From the NCBI GenBank assembly GCA_021850555.1, contig JAJZLX010000003.1, positions 1-11,670 of the forward strand: a stretch of 11,670 bases of DNA. The letters are read 5' to 3'. A program made the position numbers and the translations under genes. The notes below the pieces were generated by a model. That model searched no databases and was not told the DNA's origin. It saw nothing but the letters and a program-made list of their open reading frames with translations. This stretch comes from Pseudomonadota bacterium (GTDB lineage Bacteria > Pseudomonadota > Gammaproteobacteria > Steroidobacterales > Steroidobacteraceae). This document shows, piece after piece, positions 6,406-11,670 of the stretch; the stretch's first letter is position 1, and each line of letters starts with the position of its first letter.

Positions 6406-7791
6406 TCAAGCCCCTACGCCGTCCAAGGACTTTGCCGCCTCGAACTGCTCGAGCACGCGCGCCAGGTCGTCCGCGACGAACTTGTCCGTGCGGTATCCCG
6501 CCTCCTCCAGGCGCGGTAGGAACAGCGAGTGCAGCGGGTTGTTCGGACCAGGCCGCATCACTTCGTTGAAGAGCACCGGCACGATCCGCCCGATCCAGGC
6601 CTGCGGATCCGCATCGATCGCATCGCGCATCGACTCGTTCTTCACCGTCACATCGACCCGAAGCTTCCCGCACGCGCTCTCGCAAGCGAGCGATCCGGCG
6701 CGACCTTCGGTGCGCGTTCCGGCTCGCCCCGGCACGATCCCGACGATCTTCAGATCGCAGGAAGCTTCGACTTTGAGTTTCACGGCATCCTTCGATGTAC
6801 CGTCGCGCCAGATCAGTCCTGGGCTCTTGAGAATCGTGCCTTCCTCCCCCGCCGCGACGAGTTCGGCGTAGTGGGCATAGGCATCTTGCAGCGAATTACA
6901 GATGCGCGTATCGATCAGCCGTGCGGGGCCACTGTCGTAGCTCTCGCGCAGCGCCTCATCGAGCGCTTCGAGCCGTTCACGGTACGGCACCGTGTAGGTC
7001 CCTTTCTTCACCATCGCAGAAAGCGGAATCCGATCCCACACTTCATACAGCGGCGTCTGGCCAGGGCCGAACTGCCCGCCCTGCAGCACCCCGTTCAGGA
7101 TCCCGTTCCCGACCTCCCGAGGCAGAACCCGCCCCTCCTCGACCACCAGCAGCTCGCCGTGATGCTGAAAGCCGCGCTCGAAGCGCTCCGCGACGAATGC
7201 GGCGAGAGACGCAAAGGCCTCCACGGGAAACTCGCTCCCGGAACGGCTGACGATCGTCACTGCGCCGGACTCGTGCAGGTTCACGTTGGCGAACAGTCCG
7301 TTGGCCTTTTTTTGGCTGAATACGCCCGCGGCCCAATCGAACTGCCCGAGATTCGATTTCTTCGGCAACGAGCAGCGCATGTACGGGTACTCCGGCAGCA
7401 GCCCCGGAAACACCTTGCTGATCGTGTTCGCCGAGAATCCGGCCCGCAGATCCTTCGCCACGATGCGCCAGAGCAGCTCAGCGCTCCGCCCATCGAGACG
7501 AGTCATCTCGGCCGCGAGCGCCGCCCGCGCGGCATTGCCGGTGAGTTCGCGTCGCTCGAGCTGCCCGAGCAGCGCCCAGGTCGTTTCATCAAAGACCGCC
7601 CCAAGCCGATCGGGCTCAGCCGGCACCAGCCGCTGCGCGATGCCGTAAGTCTTGAGCGGGCTGTAAGTCGCCTCGAGCACCCGCCTGAGTTCCCCGTCCT
7701 CGCGGTACTGCGCAAGCAACGCGATCTTGGCGCTGTTCGCGCCCTCAGCGGCGATGCGTTCGATCAAGAAGAACAAATCACCTGAAACCAC
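6406..7791 (-). CDS. ATP-dependent DNA ligase with KxNG motif I
   Basis: 461 residues from the GTG at 7791, which has AAGGAG seven bases upstream; the frame to 7836 overlaps the previous gene and lacks that signal. Residues 1-135 form a helical N-terminal domain. The adenylation domain has motif I K162-A-N-G, motif III around GELLVVEEG (212-220) with LPREVGNG just after, motif IV EGTILK (317-322) and motif V KLK (338-340). The C-terminal oligonucleotide-binding domain ends with RTDK (434-437), matching the motif VI RxDK. It should seal nicks in duplex DNA via an AMP-lysine intermediate. Nearly all DNA ligases have Asp where this one has Asn164; the Asn form is more common in RNA ligases and capping enzymes. 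Length and the other motifs favour DNA ligase. It starts 4 bp after the upstream stop. Confidence 0.9.
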   Translation of the reverse strand: MVSGDLFFLIERIAAEGANSAKIALLAQYREDGELRRVLEATYSPLKTYGIAQRLVPAEPDRLGAVFDETTWALLGQLERRELTGNAARAALAAEMTRLDGRSAELLWRIVAKDLRAGFSANTISKVFPGLLPEYPYMRCSLPKKSNLGQFDWAAGVFSQKKANGLFANVNLHESGAVTIVSRSGSEFPVEAFASLAAFVAERFERGFQHHGELLVVEEGRVLPREVGNGILNGVLQGGQFGPGQTPLYEVWDRIPLSAMVKKGTYTVPYRERLEALDEALRESYDSGPARLIDTRICNSLQDAYAHYAELVAAGEEGTILKSPGLIWRDGTSKDAVKLKVEASCDLKIVGIVPGRAGTRTEGRAGSLACESACGKLRVDVTVKNESMRDAIDADPQAWIGRIVPVLFNEVMRPGPNNPLHSLFLPRLEEAGYRTDKFVADDLARVLEQFEAAKSLDGVGA

Positions 7792-7795
7792 CCAA

Positions 7796-8293
7796 TCACT
7801 CCTTCTCAGCAGAAAGCCCATTGTTCGCCCGGGCACCTTCGATCACTGCGCGCCTCGCCGACTCCGCCTCCTCGCGAACGGCCTGCGGAGGCTTCCAGGA
7901 GCCCGCACTCCAAGCGGCCCCTCCCTGCATGTCGGGGAACATTCTTTCGACGTCCTCGCGTCCCTGGTTCTTCAGATTGTTGAATCGCTCAACGGCCTGA
8001 GATGCCGCCAGGCGCGCGTCCGTCACCTCAACAGAATTATCCAGCTGCTCGATCTGCGCCGTAATCGCCCTGATCTGCTGGCGTAACGCGTCCTGCGCGG
8101 CCCTACGTCGCGCAATCGCCGCCTCCAACCGCTCGTCCGCCTCTCTTACGAGCGCTTCAGCAGCGAGCACCGCCGGCGAATGCTCCGCGGCACGAAGTGC
8201 CTGCAAGTACTCCTTCCGCCTTGCGCGGTACGCCCGATCCCGAATCATTCTTGCCGCCCTGTTTGCGGCCTTCTCAAGCCCAGTCTGTGCCAC
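7796..8293 (-). CDS. Helical, coiled-coil protein of unknown function
   Basis: 165 residues from a GTG at 8293 preceded by GGAGGG at six bases. Residues 1-105 are almost wholly helical, rich in Ala, Arg and Glu, with heptad-like stretches (ADERLEAAIARRRAAQDAL, then IRAITAQIEQLDNSVEV). The C-terminal 60 residues contain a loop (DMQGGAAWSAGSWKPP) and another helix. No enzyme motif or export signal is present and I recognise no family. It lies 20 bp after the first gene of the unit and 4 bp before the ligase, whose ribosome site is inside its last codons. It could be a nucleic-acid-binding or scaffolding accessory protein. Confidence 0.75.
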   Translation of the reverse strand: MAQTGLEKAANRAARMIRDRAYRARRKEYLQALRAAEHSPAVLAAEALVREADERLEAAIARRRAAQDALRQQIRAITAQIEQLDNSVEVTDARLAASQAVERFNNLKNQGREDVERMFPDMQGGAAWSAGSWKPPQAVREEAESARRAVIEGARANNGLSAEKE

Positions 8294-8313
8294 CGAACAC
8301 CCTCCACCGATGA

Positions 8314-8730
8314 CTACCGCTGCAACCCCGCCAGGCGCATCTCTTCCCGCTGTGTCGCCATCAGCGAGCGGAGCATCTCGAGCCGCACCCCGGCGGTTTC
8401 GTGCCGCACGCGGGCCTTGTTCGCCTCGCGCCTCGCCTCGGTCATCTCGCGCAGGTGCGTCTCGTAGCGCACGTCGGCGAGCGCCTCGACCTCGGCCTGC
8501 GCGAAGGAGAGTCCTTTTTTTCCGCCCGCGCGCGCCGCGCTCATGATTTCCGCGATGATCTGCGCGAGCAGCGTCTTTTTGGTCTCTTCAAGGAGACTGG
8601 CCGTCTCGTTCTTCTCCGCCCACTCGATCCCGAGCGCAGCCACCGCCTGCACTTCGCGATCGACATCGATCTGCATGACGTTCTCGGCATGCCGGGCCAT
8701 TCGGCTCTGAGAAGCGGCGCCTTGGGGCAT
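8314..8730 (-). CDS. Helical phage-type protein of unknown function, first gene of right unit
   Basis: 138 residues. The ATG at 8730 has AGGAG six bases upstream and lies about 20 nt after the predicted transcription start. The sequence is predicted to be mostly helical: SLLEETKKTLLAQIIAEI, then LADVRYETHLREMTEARREAN and RLEMLRSLMATQREEMRL. The layout, with a short helix pair, an ALADxRYxxHL segment and a long C-terminal helix ending in RSLxATxRxEM, resembles small unassigned proteins that I associate with phage recombination and replication regions. I cannot name a function. As the first gene after the promoter it should be expressed earliest or most strongly in its unit. Confidence 0.75.
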   Translation of the reverse strand: MPQGAASQSRMARHAENVMQIDVDREVQAVAALGIEWAEKNETASLLEETKKTLLAQIIAEIMSAARAGGKKGLSFAQAEVEALADVRYETHLREMTEARREANKARVRHETAGVRLEMLRSLMATQREEMRLAGLQR

Positions 8731-8753
8731 ATAAAACTCCTGCTGGCTATGTG

Positions 8754-8778
8754 TTCATTATAACATTTGGACTAGTCT
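8754..8778 (-). promoter_or_regulatory. Extended -10 promoter with GACTAGTC palindrome (copy 2)
   Basis: On the minus strand AGACTAGTCC is followed at the same distance as in copy 1 by TGTTATAATGAA; TATAAT is at 8762-8757. The palindrome core here is 8 bp, with one outer base changed relative to copy 1. There is no -35-like hexamer at the usual spacing. Predicted transcription starts near 8750, leaving a leader of about 20 nt with a good ribosome site for the gene at 8730. It should drive the whole seven-gene unit. Confidence 0.75.
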
Positions 8779-8796
8779 CGCGCCGGTCGCGGCAGT

Positions 8797-8830
8797 GTTT
8801 ATTTCCCGACGATCATTACGGAAATAAAAC
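8797..8830. repeat. Imperfect inverted repeat upstream of the right-unit promoter
   Basis: GTTTATTTCC (8797-8806) pairs with GGAAATAAAAC (8820-8830) with one extra base, separated by 13 bases. It lies about 47-80 bases upstream of the predicted start of the right unit, a position suited to an activator or repressor. Its right arm also serves as the T-rich tail of the radC terminator, so it may simply be a second terminator hairpin. Confidence 0.5.
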
Positions 8831-8852
8831 GGGGCACCTGGATAGGCGCCCC
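8821..8852 (-). terminator. Rho-independent terminator downstream of radC fragment
   Basis: On the minus strand GGGGCGCCT, loop ATCC, AGGTGCCCC forms a 9-bp stem with one mismatch, followed by GTTTTATTT. It begins 20 bases after the radC stop and insulates the right-unit promoter from transcription arriving from the right. On the plus strand only A-runs follow, so it should act in the minus direction. Confidence 0.8.
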
Positions 8853-8871
8853 GGATAAAAAAATATCAGTC

Positions 8872-9033
8872 TCAGAGCAGCCCGTGCTCGGCAAAGCTGA
8901 ATGCCTTCTCCTGGCCAAGTACGAAATGGTCTACCACCCTGATTTCAAAGAGCGCAAGCGCACTTTTGATCCGACGCGTGATCGCCTCGTCCGCCGGCGA
9001 CGGGTCCACCGCGCCACTGGGATGATAGGTGGC
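8872..9033 (-). pseudogene. radC: 3' remnant of radC (JAMM/MPN-domain protein), cut by an insertion
   Basis: The last 50 codons (9024-8875) read [12 protein letters not shown], then [25 protein letters not shown], and end [11 protein letters not shown] before a TGA. This is the C-terminal end of a RadC-type JAMM domain with the conserved HPSG, PSxxD and DHFVLG elements. Directly upstream the normal HNHPSG is replaced by TYHPSG. Before that only about seven in-frame codons remain from a GTG at 9048, next to in-frame stops, with no sign of the rest of RadC. The first zinc-binding His and the whole N-terminal part are missing. The break lies where the plus-strand recombinase element starts. The missing 5' portion is predicted beyond the far right end of that element. 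A terminator follows the stop, as expected for a formerly expressed gene. Confidence 0.85.
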
Positions 9034-9092
9034 GTTTCTGAGTGTCACCCCTATTTATCCCGCGACAGACCTGCCGTAAAGTCCGGGGTAAT

Positions 9093-9126
9093 GAGTAGCC
9101 CCCGCCTCTGCGAGAGGCGAGTAGCC
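9093..9126. repeat. 8-bp direct repeat flanking a perfect hairpin near the element's left end
   Basis: GAGTAGCC occurs at 9093-9100 and again at 9119-9126. Between them GCCTCT (9104-9109) and AGAGGC (9113-9118) form a 6-bp perfect hairpin with a GCG loop. The structure lies 65-100 bases inside the element and ahead of the first recombinase-operon gene. It could be a recombinase arm-binding site or a leader element controlling expression. The region 9034-9156 holds no gene that I can support. Confidence 0.6.
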
Positions 9127-9156
9127 AGCGAGGGAGGCCGGGGGGAGGGTTGCAGC

Positions 9157-9495
9157 GTGACCCACAGGGCCCACCGTCGATCTTTCAGTGCTGCGACATT
9201 GGAGCGCTTGCGCGATCAGCCCAGTGAGGCGGTTCTCGCGCGACTGGCGATTGACCTAAAGGCAGATCCGACTTTCCTCCCCATCAAGGACATCCGCAGC
9301 CGACGCTGGCATGTCCACACGACCCACGGTGACTTCGAGATCCTGACGACGGGGTTGAAGTGGTACGACACCCGCGCTTGTAAAGGCGGTGGCGGCGCGA
9401 TCGACCTAGCCATGCACCTGCTGGGCCTCTCCTTTGTCGAGGCAGTCAGGCACCTCGCCGACCAAGGGGGCACGCATGGTTCAGATCGTCCGTAA
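9157..9495 (+). CDS. Primase N-domain-like (CHC2-related) small protein
   Basis: 112 residues from a GTG at 9157 preceded by GGGAGG at eight bases; a longer reading from 8884 would run through antisense radC and is rejected. Residues 36-100 resemble the zinc-binding N-terminal module of DnaG-type primases found in mobile elements: RRWHVHTTHGDFEIL, TGLKWYDTRACKGGGGAIDL and MHLLGLSFVEAVRHL. The KGGGGAIDL segment corresponds to the conserved GxxGDxIxL-like turn of that fold. Of the zinc ligands only a lone Cys75 and scattered His remain, and the polymerase (TOPRIM) portion is absent. It overlaps the recombinase gene by 20 bases. It probably acts with the recombinases, perhaps as a DNA-binding accessory, as the small TnpC does in Tn554. 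The role is inferred from position. Confidence 0.75.
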   Translation: MTHRAHRRSFSAATLERLRDQPSEAVLARLAIDLKADPTFLPIKDIRSRRWHVHTTHGDFEILTTGLKWYDTRACKGGGGAIDLAMHLLGLSFVEAVRHLADQGGTHGSDRP

Positions 9496-10678
9496 ATCAA
9501 ATCTGCCGTCGCCGTCCGAGGTAACGGATTCGTTGCGTCGAGCAGCGACCCTCGCGCCGACGGTCCGGCTGCGCGAGCCGCGACCGACTGGCTTCCCGCT
9601 GCTCTTTACAGCCGAGATGGCGCTGATCGATCCGGCGATCGAGTTCCTGCACGAACACGCCGTGCAGCGTGCGCATACCGCGGATACCGTGCGTACGTAC
9701 GCCGAGATACTGTACGACTGGTTCGAGACCCTGGAGCAAAACGGAGTCGACTGGAGCCAACCAGACGCGGCCGATCTGATCGCCTATCGCAACCGGATGC
9801 TCACGGAGGCAAGCGGCCACACGAAGCGCCCCTACGGCATCCGCACGATCAATCACCGCGTACGCGGCGTGCTGCGCTTCTATGAGTGGATGGTCCGCAC
9901 GGGACGACTGCGGTCCTCCCAACTGGTCGGTAGATCCAATGACTTCTCGACCTCTCGGCGCACAACGGCTTCGCGCGCGACCCGCGACGCCACCCTCCCG
10001 ACTGACATATTTGTGCTACGGCAATACTCCAACCTGCCCCGGCCCTTGACGCCAGTCGAGTCGCGAGAGCTCCTGGCAACGCTTCCGCCCCCCTATGACC
10101 TCATGGCACGTTGGCAATTGTATACGGGACTCCGAGTGAGCGAGCTGCTTCGGCTCACGCTCACCGACATTTCCAAAGCAATAAAGACGACTGACAAGGC
10201 ATCGGAGCCGCTGTACGCGGTAATTGAGGTACTGAGAAAGGGCCGCAAGAACGGGTACGTGATCGCATCCAGGAGCCTGCTCGAGGAGACAGCCGGATAC
10301 ATGTCGACCCACAGGCGCGCCTGGCTTGCACGCGCGACCCGCAGGCGCCGGACGGCCGAACAGTCACGTCTCTTCGTCACCAGCCGCGGCAGATCGGCGA
10401 CACAGAACCGATACCAGCATGTGATCCAGCGCGCGGGTCTTACCTGCGGATTCGTGGCGAAGACTCATCTTCTGCGGGCAACGTTTGCCTGCATGATGCT
10501 CGCCCGCCTCGAGCAACTCGCCAAGGAGGGAGCCGAGATCAACCCGCTGCTCATCGTCAAGGTGCTGATGGGCCACGAGCACATCGACACCACAGATCGG
10601 TACCTACGGGCGATAACGGTCGATGCTTGCGTCGTGAGCGAAGTGCTCGAGTCCTTAGCCGGGCAGAGTCGCCATTGA
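9476..10678 (+). CDS. Tyrosine recombinase/integrase, TnpA-like, catalytically complete
   Basis: 400 residues from the ATG at 9476, with AGGGGG five bases upstream; the frame from 9434 adds 14 residues inside the previous gene without a better signal. Residues 50-150 form the SAM-like core-binding domain (TVRTYAEILYDWF, RTINHRVRGVLRFYEW). The catalytic domain has all expected residues: Arg220 in TGLRVSELL, Lys255 in LRKGRK, His331 and Arg334 in HLLRATF, His367 in GHEHIDTTDRYL and nucleophile Tyr376. It should cut and rejoin DNA strands via a 3'-phosphotyrosine. It follows the primase-like gene with a 20-base overlap and shares a base of its TGA with the next ATG, so the three genes are one operon. 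Size and partner genes resemble TnpA of Tn554 and trio-type integrases. Confidence 0.93.
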   Translation: MVQIVRKSNLPSPSEVTDSLRRAATLAPTVRLREPRPTGFPLLFTAEMALIDPAIEFLHEHAVQRAHTADTVRTYAEILYDWFETLEQNGVDWSQPDAADLIAYRNRMLTEASGHTKRPYGIRTINHRVRGVLRFYEWMVRTGRLRSSQLVGRSNDFSTSRRTTASRATRDATLPTDIFVLRQYSNLPRPLTPVESRELLATLPPPYDLMARWQLYTGLRVSELLRLTLTDISKAIKTTDKASEPLYAVIEVLRKGRKNGYVIASRSLLEETAGYMSTHRRAWLARATRRRRTAEQSRLFVTSRGRSATQNRYQHVIQRAGLTCGFVAKTHLLRATFACMMLARLEQLAKEGAEINPLLIVKVLMGHEHIDTTDRYLRAITVDACVVSEVLESLAGQSRH

Positions 10679-11670
10679 TGATGATGCCTCGGCAGCACAT
10701 GACGCGAGTTCTACCGACCCGGGACCGCAGTCGCGTGCGCGCCCTCGCGCGATCCGTCGATGCACCACGACGTATACGTCACACACTCATTGATTTCTCT
10801 TCCCTCCCCCTTCCACGCGACGTCAGATGCGCGCTCGCGGATGCATTTTGGAGCCACTTCGGCTGTCGCTCGACGCAGCAAATCATCACGCTATGGGCTC
10901 AGCTCAGAGTGTTTGTCCGATTTGCCGTTAAGTCTGCCTCAGTAGGACGACTCTCCGATGTCGATGACGACTTGATCGCGCGCTACGTGGACTGGCTAAA
11001 CAGGCAGCGCCGCGCGAACGGCAAACCCTGGACGCAATCGGGTCGCGCTGGCGCATACAACACCCTCAGAAGCTTGTTAAAATGGCTGATCCGATGCCGA
11101 CCGGGACTCCTCCCCGAGCTGCACTTTCCCTTCAACCCCTTTCCCTGGCGCAACCGCGACAGCGGTCACGTCGGCAGGCTCTCTGCACCGGATCTGCACG
11201 CAATCCTCCGGGCTTGCGAGCGCGATATTGTGGCGCTGAGGGCGCTGCGAGACCGAGGCGAGCGCGAACGCATTGCTTTCCGTAATGGCGATTCTGACAG
11301 CCATCTTGGAGAAGTTCTCGAGTTGATCGACCGCGATTACAACGGGGTCGTCCCCACGATAAAAGCCCTTGCTGGGGCCGCCCACAGCCCCCTTCGCCTC
11401 GGACTGATCCGTTGTGGTAGGTACCGGCACGTGGAGCCATGTCTGTACCCACGTCCCGAGTCTCTGCTGCCATACTACCTCGCGCTCCTGATTCATACGG
11501 CCGGCAACCCGCAGCCCATAGCAGAGATTACGTGCGACTGCTTACGACCGATTCCCCTGCTCGACGATCGACAGATGCTTGTCTGGGAGAAGCGCCGCGC
11601 TGGCAGCACACAACGGCGCACTTTCCGGGCTACCGAACCTTTTGAACCACCTGTACTGGTGCGGGAGATT
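10678..11670 (+). CDS. Second large tyrosine-recombinase-like protein, TnpB-like (partial at right edge)
   Basis: 331 residues are visible without a stop. ATG at 10678 overlaps the previous TGA (TGATG) and is followed by two more ATG codons. Residues 37-140 resemble a core-binding domain (LIDFSSLPLPRDV, TLWAQLRVFVRFA, YNTLRSLLKWLI). A long insertion (about 160-245) follows. The catalytic domain begins at LPYYLALLIHTAGNPQPIAEIT (264-285) with a beta-hairpin Lys candidate K305 in VWEKRRAG. At the place of the first catalytic Arg the sequence reads GNP, so that Arg appears replaced by Asn. The HxxR and Tyr motifs would lie beyond the window. The long N-terminal part and insertion match the large second recombinase of Tn554-like or trio units. 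It may be a non-cutting or divergent partner of the upstream recombinase. Confidence 0.8.
   Translation, partial: MMMPRQHMTRVLPTRDRSRVRALARSVDAPRRIRHTLIDFSSLPLPRDVRCALADAFWSHFGCRSTQQIITLWAQLRVFVRFAVKSASVGRLSDVDDDLIARYVDWLNRQRRANGKPWTQSGRAGAYNTLRSLLKWLIRCRPGLLPELHFPFNPFPWRNRDSGHVGRLSAPDLHAILRACERDIVALRALRDRGERERIAFRNGDSDSHLGEVLELIDRDYNGVVPTIKALAGAAHSPLRLGLIRCGRYRHVEPCLYPRPESLLPYYLALLIHTAGNPQPIAEITCDCLRPIPLLDDRQMLVWEKRRAGSTQRRTFRATEPFEPPVLVREI

Larger units (their letters stand above)
9025..11670 (+). mobile_element. Left part of a Tn554-like recombinase element inserted in radC
   Basis: The element starts between about 9025 and 9033, where RadC similarity ends, and continues past the window. 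It contains a primase-like small gene, an intact tyrosine recombinase and a second large recombinase-like gene, all on the plus strand and overlapping. Tn554 encodes two tyrosine recombinases (TnpA, TnpB) plus the small TnpC and is known to insert in radC. The target and recombinase layout fit, but the order of small genes differs. A trio-type recombinase unit of a genomic island is the alternative. The right end, any third gene and cargo are not visible. Confidence 0.65.

Noticed and set aside
6529..7785. Plus-strand frame of 418 codons opposite the ligase
   Set aside because: Antisense to the ligase; low-complexity Arg/Pro/His-rich product typical of shadow frames.
8884..9156. 5' extension of the primase-like gene
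   Set aside because: This stretch is antisense radC plus the element leader; a good ribosome site precedes the GTG at 9157.
11077..11496. Minus-strand frame of 139 codons opposite the second recombinase
   Set aside because: The plus-strand recombinase-like frame is open through the whole region and continues to the edge; the minus-strand product has no recognisable motif.
1..11670. CRISPR array, tRNA or rRNA genes
   Set aside because: No regularly spaced direct repeats and no cloverleaf or rRNA-like sequence were seen on either strand.

Overview
The window is GC-rich, with the G/C-ending codons and frequent GTG starts typical of a beta- or gammaproteobacterium, or of a phage or mobile element living in one. 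I cannot name the host. Nothing in it looks like housekeeping chromosome: there are no tRNA, rRNA or biosynthetic genes.

Left part (1-8778, all minus strand): two tightly packed transcription units of phage-type nucleic-acid genes, both read right to left. Unit 1 starts at a promoter near 8757-8778. It runs through two helical proteins of unknown function, an ATP-dependent DNA ligase, an ATP-grasp protein, a 189-aa unknown, a C5-cytosine DNA methyltransferase and a Suv3-like SF2 helicase with a C-terminal zinc ribbon. Most junctions overlap or abut, which points to translational coupling. Unit 2 starts at an almost identical promoter near 1949-1970. It encodes a small basic protein, a coiled-coil protein, a winged-helix protein and a large ATPase that runs off the left edge. 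Both promoters combine an extended -10 (TGTTATAAT) with a GACTAGTC palindrome at the same spacing and lack a recognisable -35, so a single dedicated regulator probably controls both units.

The leftmost ATPase has its motifs in the wrong order. The signature, Walker B and switch-histidine half precedes the Walker A half in one unbroken frame, which looks like a circularly permuted Rad50/SMC-type ATPase.

Middle (8779-9033): a minus-strand terminator and the last 50 codons of radC. The recognisable RadC sequence stops inside the HxHPSG zinc motif.

Right part (about 9025-11670, plus strand): a recombinase operon directly abutting the broken radC. It consists of a 112-aa primase-like (CHC2-related) protein, an intact 400-aa tyrosine recombinase and a second large recombinase-like gene open at the right edge. 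A multi-recombinase unit inserted in radC recalls the Tn554 family, whose known target is radC, so I read this as the left end of a Tn554-like element inserted in a phage- or plasmid-borne radC. A hairpin flanked by an 8-bp direct repeat lies in the leader of this element.
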